Origin: Sphagnum magellanicum
Taxonomy: Eukaryota; Streptophyta; Sphagnopsida; Sphagnales; Sphagnaceae
Direction: 5' to 3'
Length of the DNA: 64,000 nucleotides
NCBI GenBank assembly: GCA_021904315.1
Contig: CM038924.1
Span: 12,202,026-12,266,025, forward strand
The notes under the pieces were generated by a model. It had not been told where the DNA came from and did no database searches. It saw only the letters and a list, made by a program, of their open reading frames with translations. Position 1 is the first letter of the stretch, and each line of letters opens with the position of its first letter. The translations under genes were made by a program, and so were the position numbers. Positions 49,218-60,869 of this stretch are shown piece by piece.

Positions 49218-49389
49218 TAGCATATTAACTTCACTGTAAACAAATCATATATGTATCTAATAAACCAAAATCCACATGAGCCAACTTTGTGCTTTCAAGA
49301 CTTGAAGGCAAAAATTAATGAAAAACCTCCTTTTTGGTTTTTTTTTTGTTTTAGAAAATTGAAAAAGTTCTTAACAAATCTATTATTAG

Positions 49390-49800
49390 AACTTCATATG
49401 CATTAATGTAACTTGTGCCATTGGCCCAACTGTGAACTAGTTACCCAACAAATTTTCCATCCAAAATTGTGTTTTCTTAAATTAAATTTTCGATAAAAAA
49501 CCATTCAAAATTCAATATTTCCTATACCTTAGGTCTAAATGTTTTTCAAATTGCCTTCATTAAATCCTACTTGTTGAGGGCTTTCCAAAAATACTATGAA
49601 ATGTGCGAAAATTCTCTTATGGTTTTTATTTTTTATGTAAATAAATTTTTAATGAAAAATTGTTCATTATTCAATAACTTCTCCATCATAAGTAGAAGCA
49701 TTATGGAACCAACCCAATGCACCCCTATTCATGAAGGGTTTTCCAAGGGTATCAAGAGTGCCACAATAAGCACTGTGGTTTGGGAGAACTCAACATGACA
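49390..49800 (+). repeat. Two plus-oriented modules of the approximately 200-bp family
   Basis: Contains ATTCAAAATTCAATATTTCC, CCTTAGGTCTAAA, 'GAGGGCTTTCCAAAAATACT', then a second module with 'AAGGGTTTTCCAAGGGTATC' and 'TTTGGGAGAACTCAACATGACAAA'. The lead-in at 49400-49450 ('TAATGTAACTTGTGCCATTGG') matches the minus-oriented copy near 9560-9600. Confidence 0.6.
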
Positions 49801-50784
49801 AACAAATCAAACAAACAAACAAACAACCTTTCTTTATATATAAATTTTAAAATAAAATTGAAATGTTAAAGGACTAAAAGTCAAGTTGCACTTAATGTTT
49901 AAGTCTTAAAACTAACATTCCCCTAACATTGCATTGGGTTACCTATGTAACCTTTTGTAACTTTTGCCATTTTTCATCATCACATTAACACCCCCATTGC
50001 CTAACATTTTACTTCGTGTCCACATTGAGAACTTTGGTGATTCTTACCATTGCATTAACATTGTCAAACATTGGAGCATGCCCAAACTTGCAAGAAAAAT
50101 GTAAACTTTTTTTCTATATATATATTTCATTCTTTTAGTGCAATTTTGTTGTATGTTTTTTCATTATTGCATTATCTTTGTTGCAAGCATTGTTCTTGTG
50201 TTGCAGTGCATTTTTGTTGTAAATTCTTTCATTGTTGCAATGTTGTTGTGTTACAACGTGTTGTTTTTGTAAGTTTTGTCATTATTGTGGTGTGTTGTCT
50301 TTGACAAGCAAATAAAAGAGCAAATGTTTACTATTTTCCATCTAGTTTTTTCAACAATTCACAGGTATGCAATTTCTTTCAATCTCAAATTTTTCAAACT
50401 CTCTCACATTGTTGTAACAACTTCAAGCTTAATGTGTAGGTTTTTAAGGGTTTGATAAGTAAACAAATTAAATGTTGATGGTAGTTTTTTTTCCTTTTTA
50501 TTTGTGAACCTCAATCTCTAGTTTATTTGTTTGTTTATGTGTATGAATGTCTTTATGTATGTTTTGTTTGTGCAAGTTTCAATATATTATGAATCAACAT
50601 CAATGATCATTACTGATGGATGTTTTTGTGACTGTGGTTCAAGTTTTATAGGAATTGTTTATAATGTTTCGATTAGACTTGTAGCTCAAATTTGATATCT
50701 TATTGACATTCACTACAACATATGACTACAAATTATCAAATAACTTGTTAGTAATTGGTGAGGAGCTAAGACAAGAGGTGAAAG

Positions 50785-51205
50785 CAAAATTAATTACATA
50801 GTTCAACCATTTTTTGTTAATTGAATATGATGATGGTAAGTGGATTGAACATTTTTAGATGTCAAAAGGACACCTTCCTAGATATATGTAACTAAGTGAG
50901 GTCTTTGATTTCAAAGTGCATGCGAAGTACATAAAAGCAATCCCTATAAAAATTTGAGTTTCATATGCAATTTACAAGCTTGCATAAGGTGCAAACATCT
51001 TAATCTATAATGAATCATTTGTCATTGGACGTTTTATTATAGGTTTTGTGCATTCCATGAAATGGTGATGGTAATCAATATGGCTTTTAGAAAATTCATT
51101 ACATGGCTTGTATGTGATAAGATGCAAATTGTCATGATGGGTTTTAGAACTTGAAAAACATATGTAGTGTGATGGGTGTTATAGATGGAATTCATTTTTG
51201 TGATG
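50785..51205 (+). pseudogene. Decayed PIF/Harbinger-type transposase
   Basis: One plus-strand frame reads DDGKWIEHF-MSKGHLPRY, then KAIPIKI-VSYAIYKLA-GANILIYNESFVIGRF, where dashes are stops. The family reads, from memory, HFRMSKxTF...AIP...RVAxxIxRLAxGxN...FxIGxST. After a frame change it continues ...NLKNICSVMGVIDGIHF, the 'G-x-IDGTHI' block that holds the first catalytic Asp of the DDE nuclease. Two of the in-frame stops are TGA and TAG at positions where Arg is expected, typical of C-to-T decay of methylated transposons. Only about 140 codons of an expected 350 or more are visible. Confidence 0.6.
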
Positions 51206-51330
51206 GGTGTTATATATGGAATTCATATTTGTATGCCTAATGTGATGGGTGGTATATTTGGAATTCATGTTTGTATTTAGTTCGATGTGATGGGTGTTAT
51301 AAATGTAATTCATGTTTGTATAGTATAAAA
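51168..51330 (+). repeat. Tandem repeats of the transposase IDG motif segment
   Basis: TGTGATGGGTGTTATAGATG plus 'gaattcat' recurs at 51168, 51199, 51241 and 51286 (spacing 31, 42 and 45 bp). The repeated unit is exactly the part encoding the GVIDGIHF-like block of the transposase relic. Confidence 0.85.
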
Positions 51331-51380
51331 ATTAGTGTTTTAAAAGACTAGTGTTATCACAAAACTAAAGGCTACAAAAT

Positions 51381-52284
51381 TAACACACCCCCAAGTTCCT
51401 TGATAGACTCAACTGCAAGTCCAAAGGTGAAAATAACGGAAAGATAAGGAGTTGGGGTACATTCCTTGTTTCATAACATTTTGGGAGTAGAGGGGCATGC
51501 TAGAATTATAGGATGGGGATTAAGATGAATGACAAGCAAGTCAATTATTCACATGGACCTGCACAAACCAAACAACAAGTTGGTTAGTGCGTAGTTGGAA
51601 CACTTTTGGTGCACGGACGAGCCACAACTAAACATAGATTCACAAGACCCACCACAACCTGGATTTGGAAGAAGTCACCACCTTCCCCCTTATAGTATTC
51701 TTTATGTTTAACCACGGGGCCTACACCCAAATGTCATTTTGTCCTTGGACTCTCAAGTTGGGAGTCTTGAAATTCTAGAAATTAGGACTCTCGCAACTAT
51801 GGAGGCCCATAATTTCTTGTGCAAACCTCTAATTGAGGTGAGGTTTAAAACAAAGTTGTATTCCTTGTCGAGATCTTTCCAACGATATGTGGTGTGACAC
51901 CTGAACGCAAGTAAATCAGGGCAATTTCTAACTTTTAGTGATCGAAGGTCAAATTGGTAATTTGACTCCCGGCCTTTCTTTTGGCCATAATTTATGTTTT
52001 AAGTACCCAAATGGGTCATGTGAACCCATTTTAGATATCTACGTCTTAAGAGATTTCCAATGGTATAATGAATTCTTCAATCCAACAAGTTTTGACTCAT
52101 GCAATCACCCTTTGAAAATTCGATAATCCATCGAGAGTTTCACTCCCACTTGGGAGTGTGTGGGTTCATTCCCTCACTCTCCTACACTCTCGGGAGCATG
52201 AAATGTGACTCCTAGGTTTCACTCTTGACTTGCACCTTTGTAAGCCCTTATGTTAGTTGCAAGCCCAATGCAAGGGTTGCAACA
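51381..52284 (-). mobile_element. Solo LTR, copy A (LTR retrotransposon fossil)
   Basis: About 904 bp, homologous along its whole length to copy B at 54302-55217 but inverted. It is flanked by a 5-bp direct repeat, AAAAT (51376-51380 and 52285-52289). No internal retrotransposon region adjoins it, so it is a solo LTR left by recombination. The superfamily (Copia or Gypsy) cannot be told from an LTR alone. It is diverged from copy B, so it is not recent. Confidence 0.8.
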
Positions 52285-52707
52285 AAAATTGTGGTTCAAA
52301 TTGTGGTTGATAGTTAGAATTTTTTTTGGGATATCTAAGTGGGATTATCCAGGAATGTGAATGATTCTCACAATATGTTGAGGAAGTTTTTAAGTTATAT
52401 CAATGTGCATAGCATGGGGGATTTTTAACATGGCTACTAGGTCACAAGATGGAATGTTTCCATATATATTTAATGAAAAAATATATTCATTATTTTTTTG
52501 GTTCATGACCCCACATACAAAAAAAGGGGGACAACATGCAATTTTGGAACTATTGTACAATTGCAAACACAAAAGATGTCCACATTCTAAAATGATATAC
52601 CATTTACCATCAAAGATTTTCCTTTTCCCTGCATGTGTTTTTATAGAATCTCATTTAGTCATTAAAACCTTTTTTAAATTTTTTTTAAAAATATAAACAT
52701 GCAAGTC

Positions 52708-53324
52708 CATCCTTGGGTGGTACCACTAGAAACATCACACCTTGATTTTTTGGACCCATTGAACTTTGAAAAATCATAGGAAATACTTATATATATATAT
52801 ATTGAATACCTTTATTAGGTTCCATAGATTTTGAAAGTTTTATAATATCAAACATATTTTGTATTTTGATGTTCTTAATCAATGCATTTAGAAAAAGTTT
52901 TAGGAACATAATATTGGTTTCTTTCCTTGAACTTTTTGGTCATGAACACAAATTTGAAACATGATTTGAAATTTTTTTTGAAATTTTTTTTTTAAAGGTA
53001 ATTTGGAAATCTTTCTAGTTTTAGATTTTTATTAAGTAATTAATCGAGTAAATATAATTTGATTATGATTTTCCAAAGTCAATTTCGTTATCAATTTTGA
53101 AAGGGGCCATTTTAATTAAGAATACAAATTTTGAACAATTTTGAATTTTTAAATTCCAAAATAAACTTCAAGCCATATATTAGTGCATGAAATTGATAAA
53201 CATGAGAAAAAAAAATTAATAATTGTGACAACATTTAAAATAAAAGGCCAAGGAAAATGATTTATCTATTTTTGATTCCCTATCCATTATTTGAAGTAGT
53301 TCTTAGTGGTACCACCTAAGGATG
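52708..53324 (-). mobile_element. Non-autonomous TIR element, copy 2
   Basis: CATCCTTGGGTGGTACCACT at the left end faces AGTGGTACCACCTAAGGATG at the right end, with about 20 of 22 bases paired. The interior, read in reverse, matches copy 1 at 12452-12961. There is no coding capacity. The target duplication is unclear. Confidence 0.7.
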
Positions 53325-53819
53325 TGTTCGCCCAAATTTGACATTTGATAAAAGTTACCAAATTAGCATCATTAAGTATGGCTTTACCCATGGCATTTTC
53401 AAAACCCAAACCTCCTGAAAATTTTAATTCTCATTAAAAATCTCATATTTTTTTTGCTTTTTGGGATTGGGTCCATGCCCATCTTTAGTAGTATTAAAAG
53501 TTTCAAAGGGTTCAAGACCTTCAAGGTCTACATCCAAAGTCAGAAGTGGATTAAACTTGTCTATAATTGAAAAGAAAGCATGTAATTTCTTTTCGCACCC
53601 ATGCTATTAGATTTAGGTGCATCACAACAGTGAGGTTCATTTAGTGTTAAAATTTATTTAGGGATTCGAGCATTGAAAAAGTATTTGAACTTAAAATTGG
53701 TTGGATCTTATAAGTGTGGAAACATGATTGAATGAAATCTAAAAACCTTAATCAAAAACACTAAAATTTCGAAAGAAGGTTCAAATAACATACTTGAATT
53801 ACAAATGAGCAACAATGTT

Positions 53820-55450
53820 CATTCTTGGAGTGGATGTTCATCAAAGTCCAAAATCCAGATTATAAACTTGGCACAAAAAAAGTACAACAAATGTTGAACA
53901 TTTGTTAGCAAGATGTCGATGATTTCTAGAACACACACACAAGTTACATTTATGTAGTAGTTGCAGAAAATCCAACTACAATAAACATCAGGCACACAAG
54001 AAAAGTTGTGCATAAAAAAATAGATCTCACATACAAAAATTGTAGTAGATGTTGAACATTTGCTAGCAAGATGTTGATGACTTCCAGAACATGCACACAA
54101 GTTGTGCTGGCGCAACAATTGTGCAAATTCCAATTATAACAAGCCCTTCACACATAAGAAAAGTCACGCACAAAAAAACAAACTTCACACAAATAAATTG
54201 CAATAGATGTTAAACATCTACCAACAAAATGTTGACGACTTTAAGAACACACACACAAGTTACATTGATGCAATAGTTGCATAAAGTCGAATTATAACAA
54301 ATGTCACAACCTTAACCTTGGGCTTACGACCAAGGCAAGGGCTTGTGAAGGTGCAGGCCAAGAGTGAGTTCAGGAGTCACATTTCAGGTCCTAGGAGTGT
54401 AAGAAAGTGTGAGGGAATGAACTTCCACACTCCCAAATCAGCTCCCACTTTGGGAGTTGGAGTCCCAATGGAGTTCCGAATCTTCAAAGGGCGATTATAG
54501 GGGTCAAAATTCATTGAATTGAAAATTTCTTTAAATCATTGGAAAACTTTTAGAATGTTAATGTTTAAAATGGGCTCACATGACCCAATTGGGTAATTAA
54601 AACACAAGTTATGGCCAAAAGAAGGGCCAGAAATCAAATTATCAATTTCATTCCTAACCATTAAAAGTCGGGAATTGCTTTGACTTCCTTGCATGTAGGT
54701 GGTGTGCTACATACTGTTGGAAAGCTCTTGATGAGGGCTAGAACTTTGCTTTAAACCTCACTTCAATCAGAGGTCTGCACACAAAGTTAAGCACCTCCAA
54801 AATCACAGGAGTCCCAATTTTGGGAATTTCAGGACTCCCACTTGGGAGTCTTAGGACAAAATCACATTTGGGTGTTGGTCCCGTGACCATTCATAGAATA
54901 TAATATAAGGGGGAAGGTGGTGGCTTCTTCCAAGTCTAGGCCGTGATGAGTCTTATGAGTCCATGTTTGCCCGTGGTTCATTTGTGCACCAAAAGTGCTC
55001 CAACTATGCACTAACCAACTTATTGTTTTGTTTTTGCAGGTCCATGTGAGTAATTGAATTGCTTGTCATTCTTTTTAGTTCCCATCCTAGAGCTCCAACG
55101 TGCCCTTCTACCCTCAAAGTGTTGCAAGCCAAGGAGCGTGCCCCAACTCTTTATCCTTTCGTTGTTTTTACATTTTGACTCGTAATTGACTCTACCAAGG
55201 AATTTGGGGGTGCATCAACAAATGTCAACACATAAGAAAAGTTGCACACAGAAAAACAAACCTCACACAAAAAATGTATAGTAGATGTTGAACAATTGCT
55301 AGCAAGATGTTAATGACTTCTAGAACATGCACACAAGGTGTGTCGGTGCAATAGTTGTGTAAAATCTAGCTATAACGAGAATTGCACACACAACAAAAAT
55401 TGTGCACATAAAACAGTTATATGTTATCAACAACATGCACATGTACATAC
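53820..55450 (+). repeat. 158-bp tandem repeat array, interrupted by solo LTR B
   Basis: The landmark GTTGAACATTTGCTAGCAAG and its variants start at 53893, 54051, 54209 and 55287. The first two spacings are 158 bp. The third becomes 157 bp once the LTR and one target copy (921 bp) are removed. Units also share 'ACACACACAAGTTACATTGA' and 'ACATAAGAAAAGTTGC'. At least four units, partly diverged, non-coding. Confidence 0.85.
54302..55217 (+). mobile_element. Solo LTR, copy B (LTR retrotransposon fossil)
   Basis: It starts TGTCACAACC and ends TGCATCA, the usual TG...CA, with a 5-bp target duplication ACAAA at 54297-54301 and 55218-55222. The flanks rejoin into a normal unit of the surrounding 158-bp array, which proves insertion into that array. 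It is 916 bp with no internal region. Age: younger than the array; relative to copy A not determined. Confidence 0.9.
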
Positions 55451-55499
55451 GAAATAACCAAGGTCCAAGAGCAATAATCAAGATGAAAAAAAATCTTTT

Positions 55500-56180
55500 C
55501 AAACACAAATTTTAAAAATTGTAACTCCATAGAATATGGACTTTGGAGTCTTTGAGAGTTTGGAATCTAGTGTTTAAACTCTAGACTCTTGAAGCTTGAA
55601 CAATGAGAATTGAACATTGAACTTCTAAAGGCTGAAGTGCCATTTTGCAAATCATGAGTTGTGAGTTGCCACCATCTTGTTATAATAGCTCAATTTTAAT
55701 GACTCTTATGACTAAGATAATTGATTTGATATTGCACACTAAAAAACAAGCACCATGTGTAAGTTGGAACTTGAAACTCATAGGTCATGAGTCACAAGTT
55801 ACACAACTATAGCCTCAATGCTCAATGTTTCTTACTACTATAATACTTTGCATGAAAATGAGTTAGAAGGAGGTGACAAAATGACGAAAATGGGTTAGAG
55901 GGAAGGAGTTAGGGTTGTGAAATTGATGGTCATTTGGGCAAAAATATGACAATTTAGATGTAAAGTGGGTCCCTCTTTGGTGAATGATAGTTTTCCCTTC
56001 ACGACAAGGAGGTGACTTGTGTCTTCACGATGGCAACACTAAACCTTTTTTATAACCTTTTTGCAATTAAGGGCGGCTTTTTAAAAAAACACATTTCATG
56101 ATTTGCTAGCCCATAATTTAGGTTAAAAAAAGCGAATTTTCGCTGAAAAAAAAACACTAGTCATCATTGTATTTGCCCCC
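55500..56180. other. Intergenic DNA, no gene recognised
   Basis: AT-rich sequence with weak resemblance at 55540-55640 to 25060-25330. No frame carries a recognisable domain. Confidence 0.4.
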
Positions 56181-56182
56181 AT

Positions 56183-57560
56183 GATACCTGGCAGGTACTT
56201 GCTAGGTATCACACAAATTTTTTAAAAAATGCGACAGTTTTTATGCTGTGTTGAGTCCTTGGGAGTGAGCTTTACAGAAATCAGGCCCATGCTCAGTTCT
56301 GCCTTGCAATGTCCTTGTTCTCATAAAGCTCAGCCCCTTAGGCTTCACACTACACATAAACACAGAGAGAATTGGACGGCCATTGCACTTGGTTTGAACT
56401 TAGGACCATGTTTTCTGGAGGGTTTGCCTAAGTTAGGGTCACTTTTGATAGCAGATAGGAAGTAGGAAAGCAACTTTCCCTAATATGCTTGGCTTGAGCC
56501 TTGTAGGCTCCTTGTCCTACGCTTTCCTCATCAATGTACTTATTTTATTTGGCAATTCCCATTACCTACCACCTATTAAAAGAGCTCCTCTTGTAGTATT
56601 GTGCCTTGTTCATCCATCCTGAAGGAAAAAACAAGCTGGTGTCAGTTAGAGCGTAGACTTCGTGAAGACTCTATAGATTTCAGAGCCCCAAGCAACCTCC
56701 TCTTTTAGGTGAACAAAAGCGAAATAGCACTCCTTTTGCCATTGGACAACGAATGATATAAAATATCATAAGGTAGGCTTGCCAAGTCACCTCGAGAGAT
56801 CATAGTTAAGATGCCAGTTTGCTGTCTGCTGGATTTGCCATGTTGCTTGGATGAGCTTCTGTCCTCAAAGAATATGTTGCCAACTTGTGTGCATTGGCTG
56901 AGTTTTGTCGACCATACTGCTAGTGTACACACATCTGTAGTGTACACTTTCACAGACAGGTTGCGTGGTTGCAACCATGCAACAGCACCATAACTGTAGC
57001 CCATAAAACGGCCACTTGGGAAATAACAATCTGATCACATCTTTTATACATTTTATTTGAGCTGCAGCCATTATAGTCACACATAAAAACCTCTGCCCAG
57101 ATTCCCAGTGTATGCTGATGCACACTTTCAAGAGGGAACAACCCCTGGGGCATCATGATACCTGCTAGGTATCCAGCAGATATCTGGCAGGTGCCAATTG
57201 GATATCATGGGAAAATATAATTAAAAAAATTCCCATTGATTTTTATGCCGTGTAACACCCTAGGCTACCAGTATTTTCAGAATGAGGCCCACCTCTGCTC
57301 TGGCTCATGTGGGCCCTTTATTTCCAATAATGCCCATGGTCTTGGGTGTTAACCCTACACTCAAATTTTGGAAGGAGAAGGGCTGGCCCCAAGCAAGAGT
57401 GGGGTTGGAAACGTGAAAAGGCCTTTTGTTTTGGGTCGGTACCCATGGACAATCATGACATACCAGAAAGTAAAATTCTGTGTAATCATGATCCAGTTCT
57501 TGTCTGGGATATATCTCTAGATTGAAGTGGTCCCTGCTTGACAATAAGAATGTGCACGCG
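56183..57560 (+). repeat. Two diverged copies of an element headed by a palindrome
   Basis: At 56183-56212 GATACCTGGCAGGTA faces TGCTAGGTATC, and at 57151-57212 CATGATACCTGCTAGGTATC and its partner GGATATCATG form a longer palindrome. Both are followed by 'TTTTTATGCtGTGT', 'AGAAATCAGGCCCA' or 'AGAATGAGGCCCA' and a CT-rich stretch, so they look like direct copies about 970 bp apart. Frames of about 80-100 codons in and between them are not recognisable. Confidence 0.5.
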
Positions 57561-59527
57561 AGGAAGCCAGTGGTATACAGCTTACCTATGTTAAGAAATT
57601 ATGTGAAGCTGCAAAACTTTATCATAACAAAACTACAAATCAAAGAATAAGTCACAGAAGGAAACCAAAGAACACATGTCCAATTTTGAGACTTCTGGTT
57701 TGGTTATGCAGGAGGCTATACACTCCACCCCCCCCTTCCCCCTTTGAACTTCATGGGCTTGTTGTTTTGTGCCCTGCATGATTCATATTTTGAACCGTGT
57801 GAATTCATGCTCTGATATTTTATCTATAATGATAAAAATATGTTTTGCAGCTCCTCATGGGATCCAAACCTACCAGGATAGGGAAGTAAAATGTAGTTAT
57901 TATCACTAGCCTACTTCTTATTTGCTAATAGAATTATATCAAATTTTGTATAATTTTTAACTTCTTAAGTTCTTAGTCAAATCCTGGGGCAAAATGGCTC
58001 AGGGTGTTGTAGAGCTTTCTTGACTCCTTGAGCAAGGTTTGATGGGGGTTGTTTAATATTCTTCCTCAAACCAGAGTCAGTCTTCTCAACTTTCTAGTTA
58101 CATGGTTCTAAGCAGTGTGAGGTGGGTGTCACATTTTGATATAGTTTATCTATATAGGTATAGTTCTAATTTACCCTAAGCCCCATTTATCTAGATTCCC
58201 AATTACATATGTCCTTGTTTATGCATAGCTTCTAAGAATGCCATGCACTTCTTTAAAGTATCTTTACCCCCACAATAGTAAACACCCCTTGATATTAACT
58301 TTTGTGACAAACCAATGAAAAGCCTCTTGCTAAGCACTAAATAACTAAATATGATAAAAATATTAAGACCATGAGGAACACATTTAAAAAGATTTTCCTA
58401 ATATGATTTTGGTCAATGATAATGATTGGCCCATATGTAAAAATTTAAATAGTCTCCTGTTGTTTAAAGCGAGCTTTTCAATGTTTATGGCTGGGGACAT
58501 TGAATATTAAACCTCAAGTCCACTTTTTTAAATGATGTAGTTCATAGTTGTGAGGTGAAGATGCTTTAGGGTACATCAATTTAGAGAAAATCAGTTGACT
58601 ACATTATGTACCACCCTATATATCTGGTGGGTATATCTAGGTGAAAAATATACCTTCCTCACACCACTGGTTTTAACCTCACCCGCCTGACACAGCATTT
58701 ATCAGTAGGTTGTGAGAAAGTTTAAAGTTGTGATTGGAGTGAGTACTAAATGCGGCAGATCGACATTAGGTTTCCCATAATGGACTGCATGCACAACACA
58801 TTTATGTGACTTTTTACTTTCTTCAATACTGGGTCAGGAATATAGGTAGATTTTTCCTTTGCCCATAAAGTGGTTGGCATTCCCCAGACTTGGCTGGCAC
58901 CTGTCAGAGCCGACTGGTGGACTTGACCCAGTCCAGTCTGTCCTTTTCCCCCACCTACTAATATCCAGTTGACGCCTTGGGCTAGCTAGCGCCTCTCACC
59001 GGCCATTGCCACCGCCTGTTACCACGGCTCCAGTGGGTTTTCAAGGCTATCTTGATCCGGCAAGAGCGGAAGAGGAGAACGATGGCAGCCTGAGTCGATG
59101 ACTACAAATGTTTCGTCACCCAGCAGCTTCCCTTGAGGTTCGTGCAGGAGTTAATTACGCAGATGGTTCCAACCGCAGGAGTAGCTGTCGTATATCCTTC
59201 TCTCAAATTTAGGAGCTGCTTTGGAAGTTGCAGTCCTGTTTTGTTTCAGGCTCAGATGTCCATTAAGAGCACAGTCCAATTTGTGTAAGAAGAAGCGTAC
59301 ACCAGCTGCTAATCCCCACACAGAGTTTGATGCCATCTGCAATCCGCCTAAGACTAGGTTATTTTACCAAGGCAATTGATTGATAGATATATAAAAGTAC
59401 TTCCATCCGGTTTTCAACAAGTTAGCTAGGATCCAAATACACGAAAACTTTCATCAGCCTAGAAGATAAACTGTAAAACACTAGTAAGAACATTGAAAAC
59501 TAGGAGTATTGCAAGACTTGTTTGTAC
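57561..59527. other. Intergenic DNA, no gene confirmed
   Basis: A GC-rich patch at 58870-59160 has an ATG-like context followed by VDDYKCFV, faintly like the start of glycine-rich RNA-binding proteins, but a stop falls before it and no RRM follows. The rest shows short frames only. Confidence 0.4.
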
Positions 59528-59894
59528 CAGTGTTGGGCGGTTCTGGAATCCCGTGTCGGTTCTTTGACTGGTTATCTGTGCATATAACCAACAGAGGTCA
59601 AATTAAGAAACAACCGTCCCCCAACCGACTCAACAAATAAAATTTGGTACCCACCCTTGGAACCGCCTTGGCAAAAGTAAATAAATTTAGATAACCTGAA
59701 AAAAAGTCGGGAAAGAACGAGCTCGTCTTTCATGAAAACTGGTGGTTCTTTAAGGGTTTTGAAATACACAGAACCGTTACTTCTTTGATTCTGTTGTTTT
59801 TTAAATACCTGGAACCAGTGGTTCTTTGATTCTGAGTTTTTGAAATACCCGGAACCAGTGGTTCTTTGAAAAATCAAAGAACCACACAACACTG
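59528..59894. mobile_element. Probable hAT-type MITE
   Basis: The ends CAGTGTTGGGCGGTTC and GAACCACACAACACTG are imperfect inverted repeats of the CAGTGTTG type common in hAT elements. The flanking octamers GTTTGTAC and GTTTATGG agree at five of eight positions, as expected for an aged 8-bp target duplication. Inside are three related units with 'GGAACCAGTGGTTCTTTGA'. No transposase is encoded. Confidence 0.55.
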
Positions 59895-60394
59895 GTTTAT
59901 GGTTTGGACCAGCTTGATGAAGGTACAGCCATGAATGACACAACATTAGGTTGACAAAGATGTCAGGTTGGAATAACAAAATTGTTGGGCACTCGAGTGT
60001 TCATTGAATACAATTCACATCTACCTCAAATCTTAGCTGAGACGACCACAGATCTTGAAGAAACATTCGCATGACGGCAGGAGCTAGGTACAGTATAATG
60101 ATCACCCAGTTTTGAAGCCCATGAATTAACTAAAGTGCAGAAAGACACTTTAGTTAACACACCAGCAGCAAGACCATTCACCACCTAAGCTTACCCATCC
60201 CAAGTTGACTACAGACATGATTTCGTGAATCCACCTAGTGTGAGACTCTTAGTTTTCTGGACAAATATTTTCCTAAATGGAGTGCTAAATTGGTTGCAAG
60301 CTCATTAGTATGCTCGCATGGGATCATTCCAAAAACAGTTGTAACTTCATGCCAAACTGCTCTCTCCCGCATAGAGTGGCCTTCATATATCCTT

Positions 60395-60480
60395 TTAATA
60401 GCCAAATTTGGCTAATCTCTATTATGGATGATTGCCAATTTAACTACATCACTAATATGGACAAAATATGGGCAAACTAT
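60395..60480 (-). repeat. Inverted copy of the AGCCAAATTTGGCT-centred repeat
   Basis: Contains AGCCAAATTTGGCTAA, 'TGGATGATTGCCA' and 'ACTACATCAC', which in reverse reproduce the order of the copies at 13.4, 20.5 and 39.3 kb. Confidence 0.5.
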
Positions 60481-60533
60481 CTCTGATTGGAAGTCAGTGA
60501 TTAGGTGAATATCAACTGACCTTGACTGATCCT

Positions 60534-60716
60534 GCACTTACACTGGTACCATGGTAAAAACCCCAAAAAAAGATTTTTGGTTTCTTCTAAAGCATTACCA
60601 ATGGTATCCTGTCCTAAGACTAAATCAGGGTCGGCCCTGAGTCCAAATTAAACATTTTGTCGGGTAACTTGTCGGGTTAAATTCAGTCAAGAAGATGAGG
60701 GTACCAGTGTAAGTGC
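60534..60716. mobile_element. Short MITE with 17-bp perfect terminal inverted repeats
   Basis: GCACTTACACTGGTACC at the left end exactly faces GGTACCAGTGTAAGTGC at the right end. It is 183 bp with no coding frame. The CACTG start could suggest a CACTA relative but the target duplication is not resolved. Confidence 0.75.
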
Positions 60717-60869
60717 TGCTAGTTCACCCTGGCCAGTAAATCAATACCAGCAGGAATGCTCATCACAACTGAACACTGCACAAGAATCTTAGTGTTTGAC
60801 AGTAGCTTGTAATTTCTATTTCACTTTGAACCAAAGTCCCAGTCACCTGCTTTCTTATAGCATGAAGCT

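Noticed and set aside
51938-54500. Short frames inside the solo LTRs
   Set aside because: LTRs are non-coding and these frames are not shared between the two copies.
59080-59260. Possible glycine-rich RNA-binding protein start (VDDYKCFV)
   Set aside because: Only eight residues agree, a stop precedes them and no RNP motif follows, so chance is likely.
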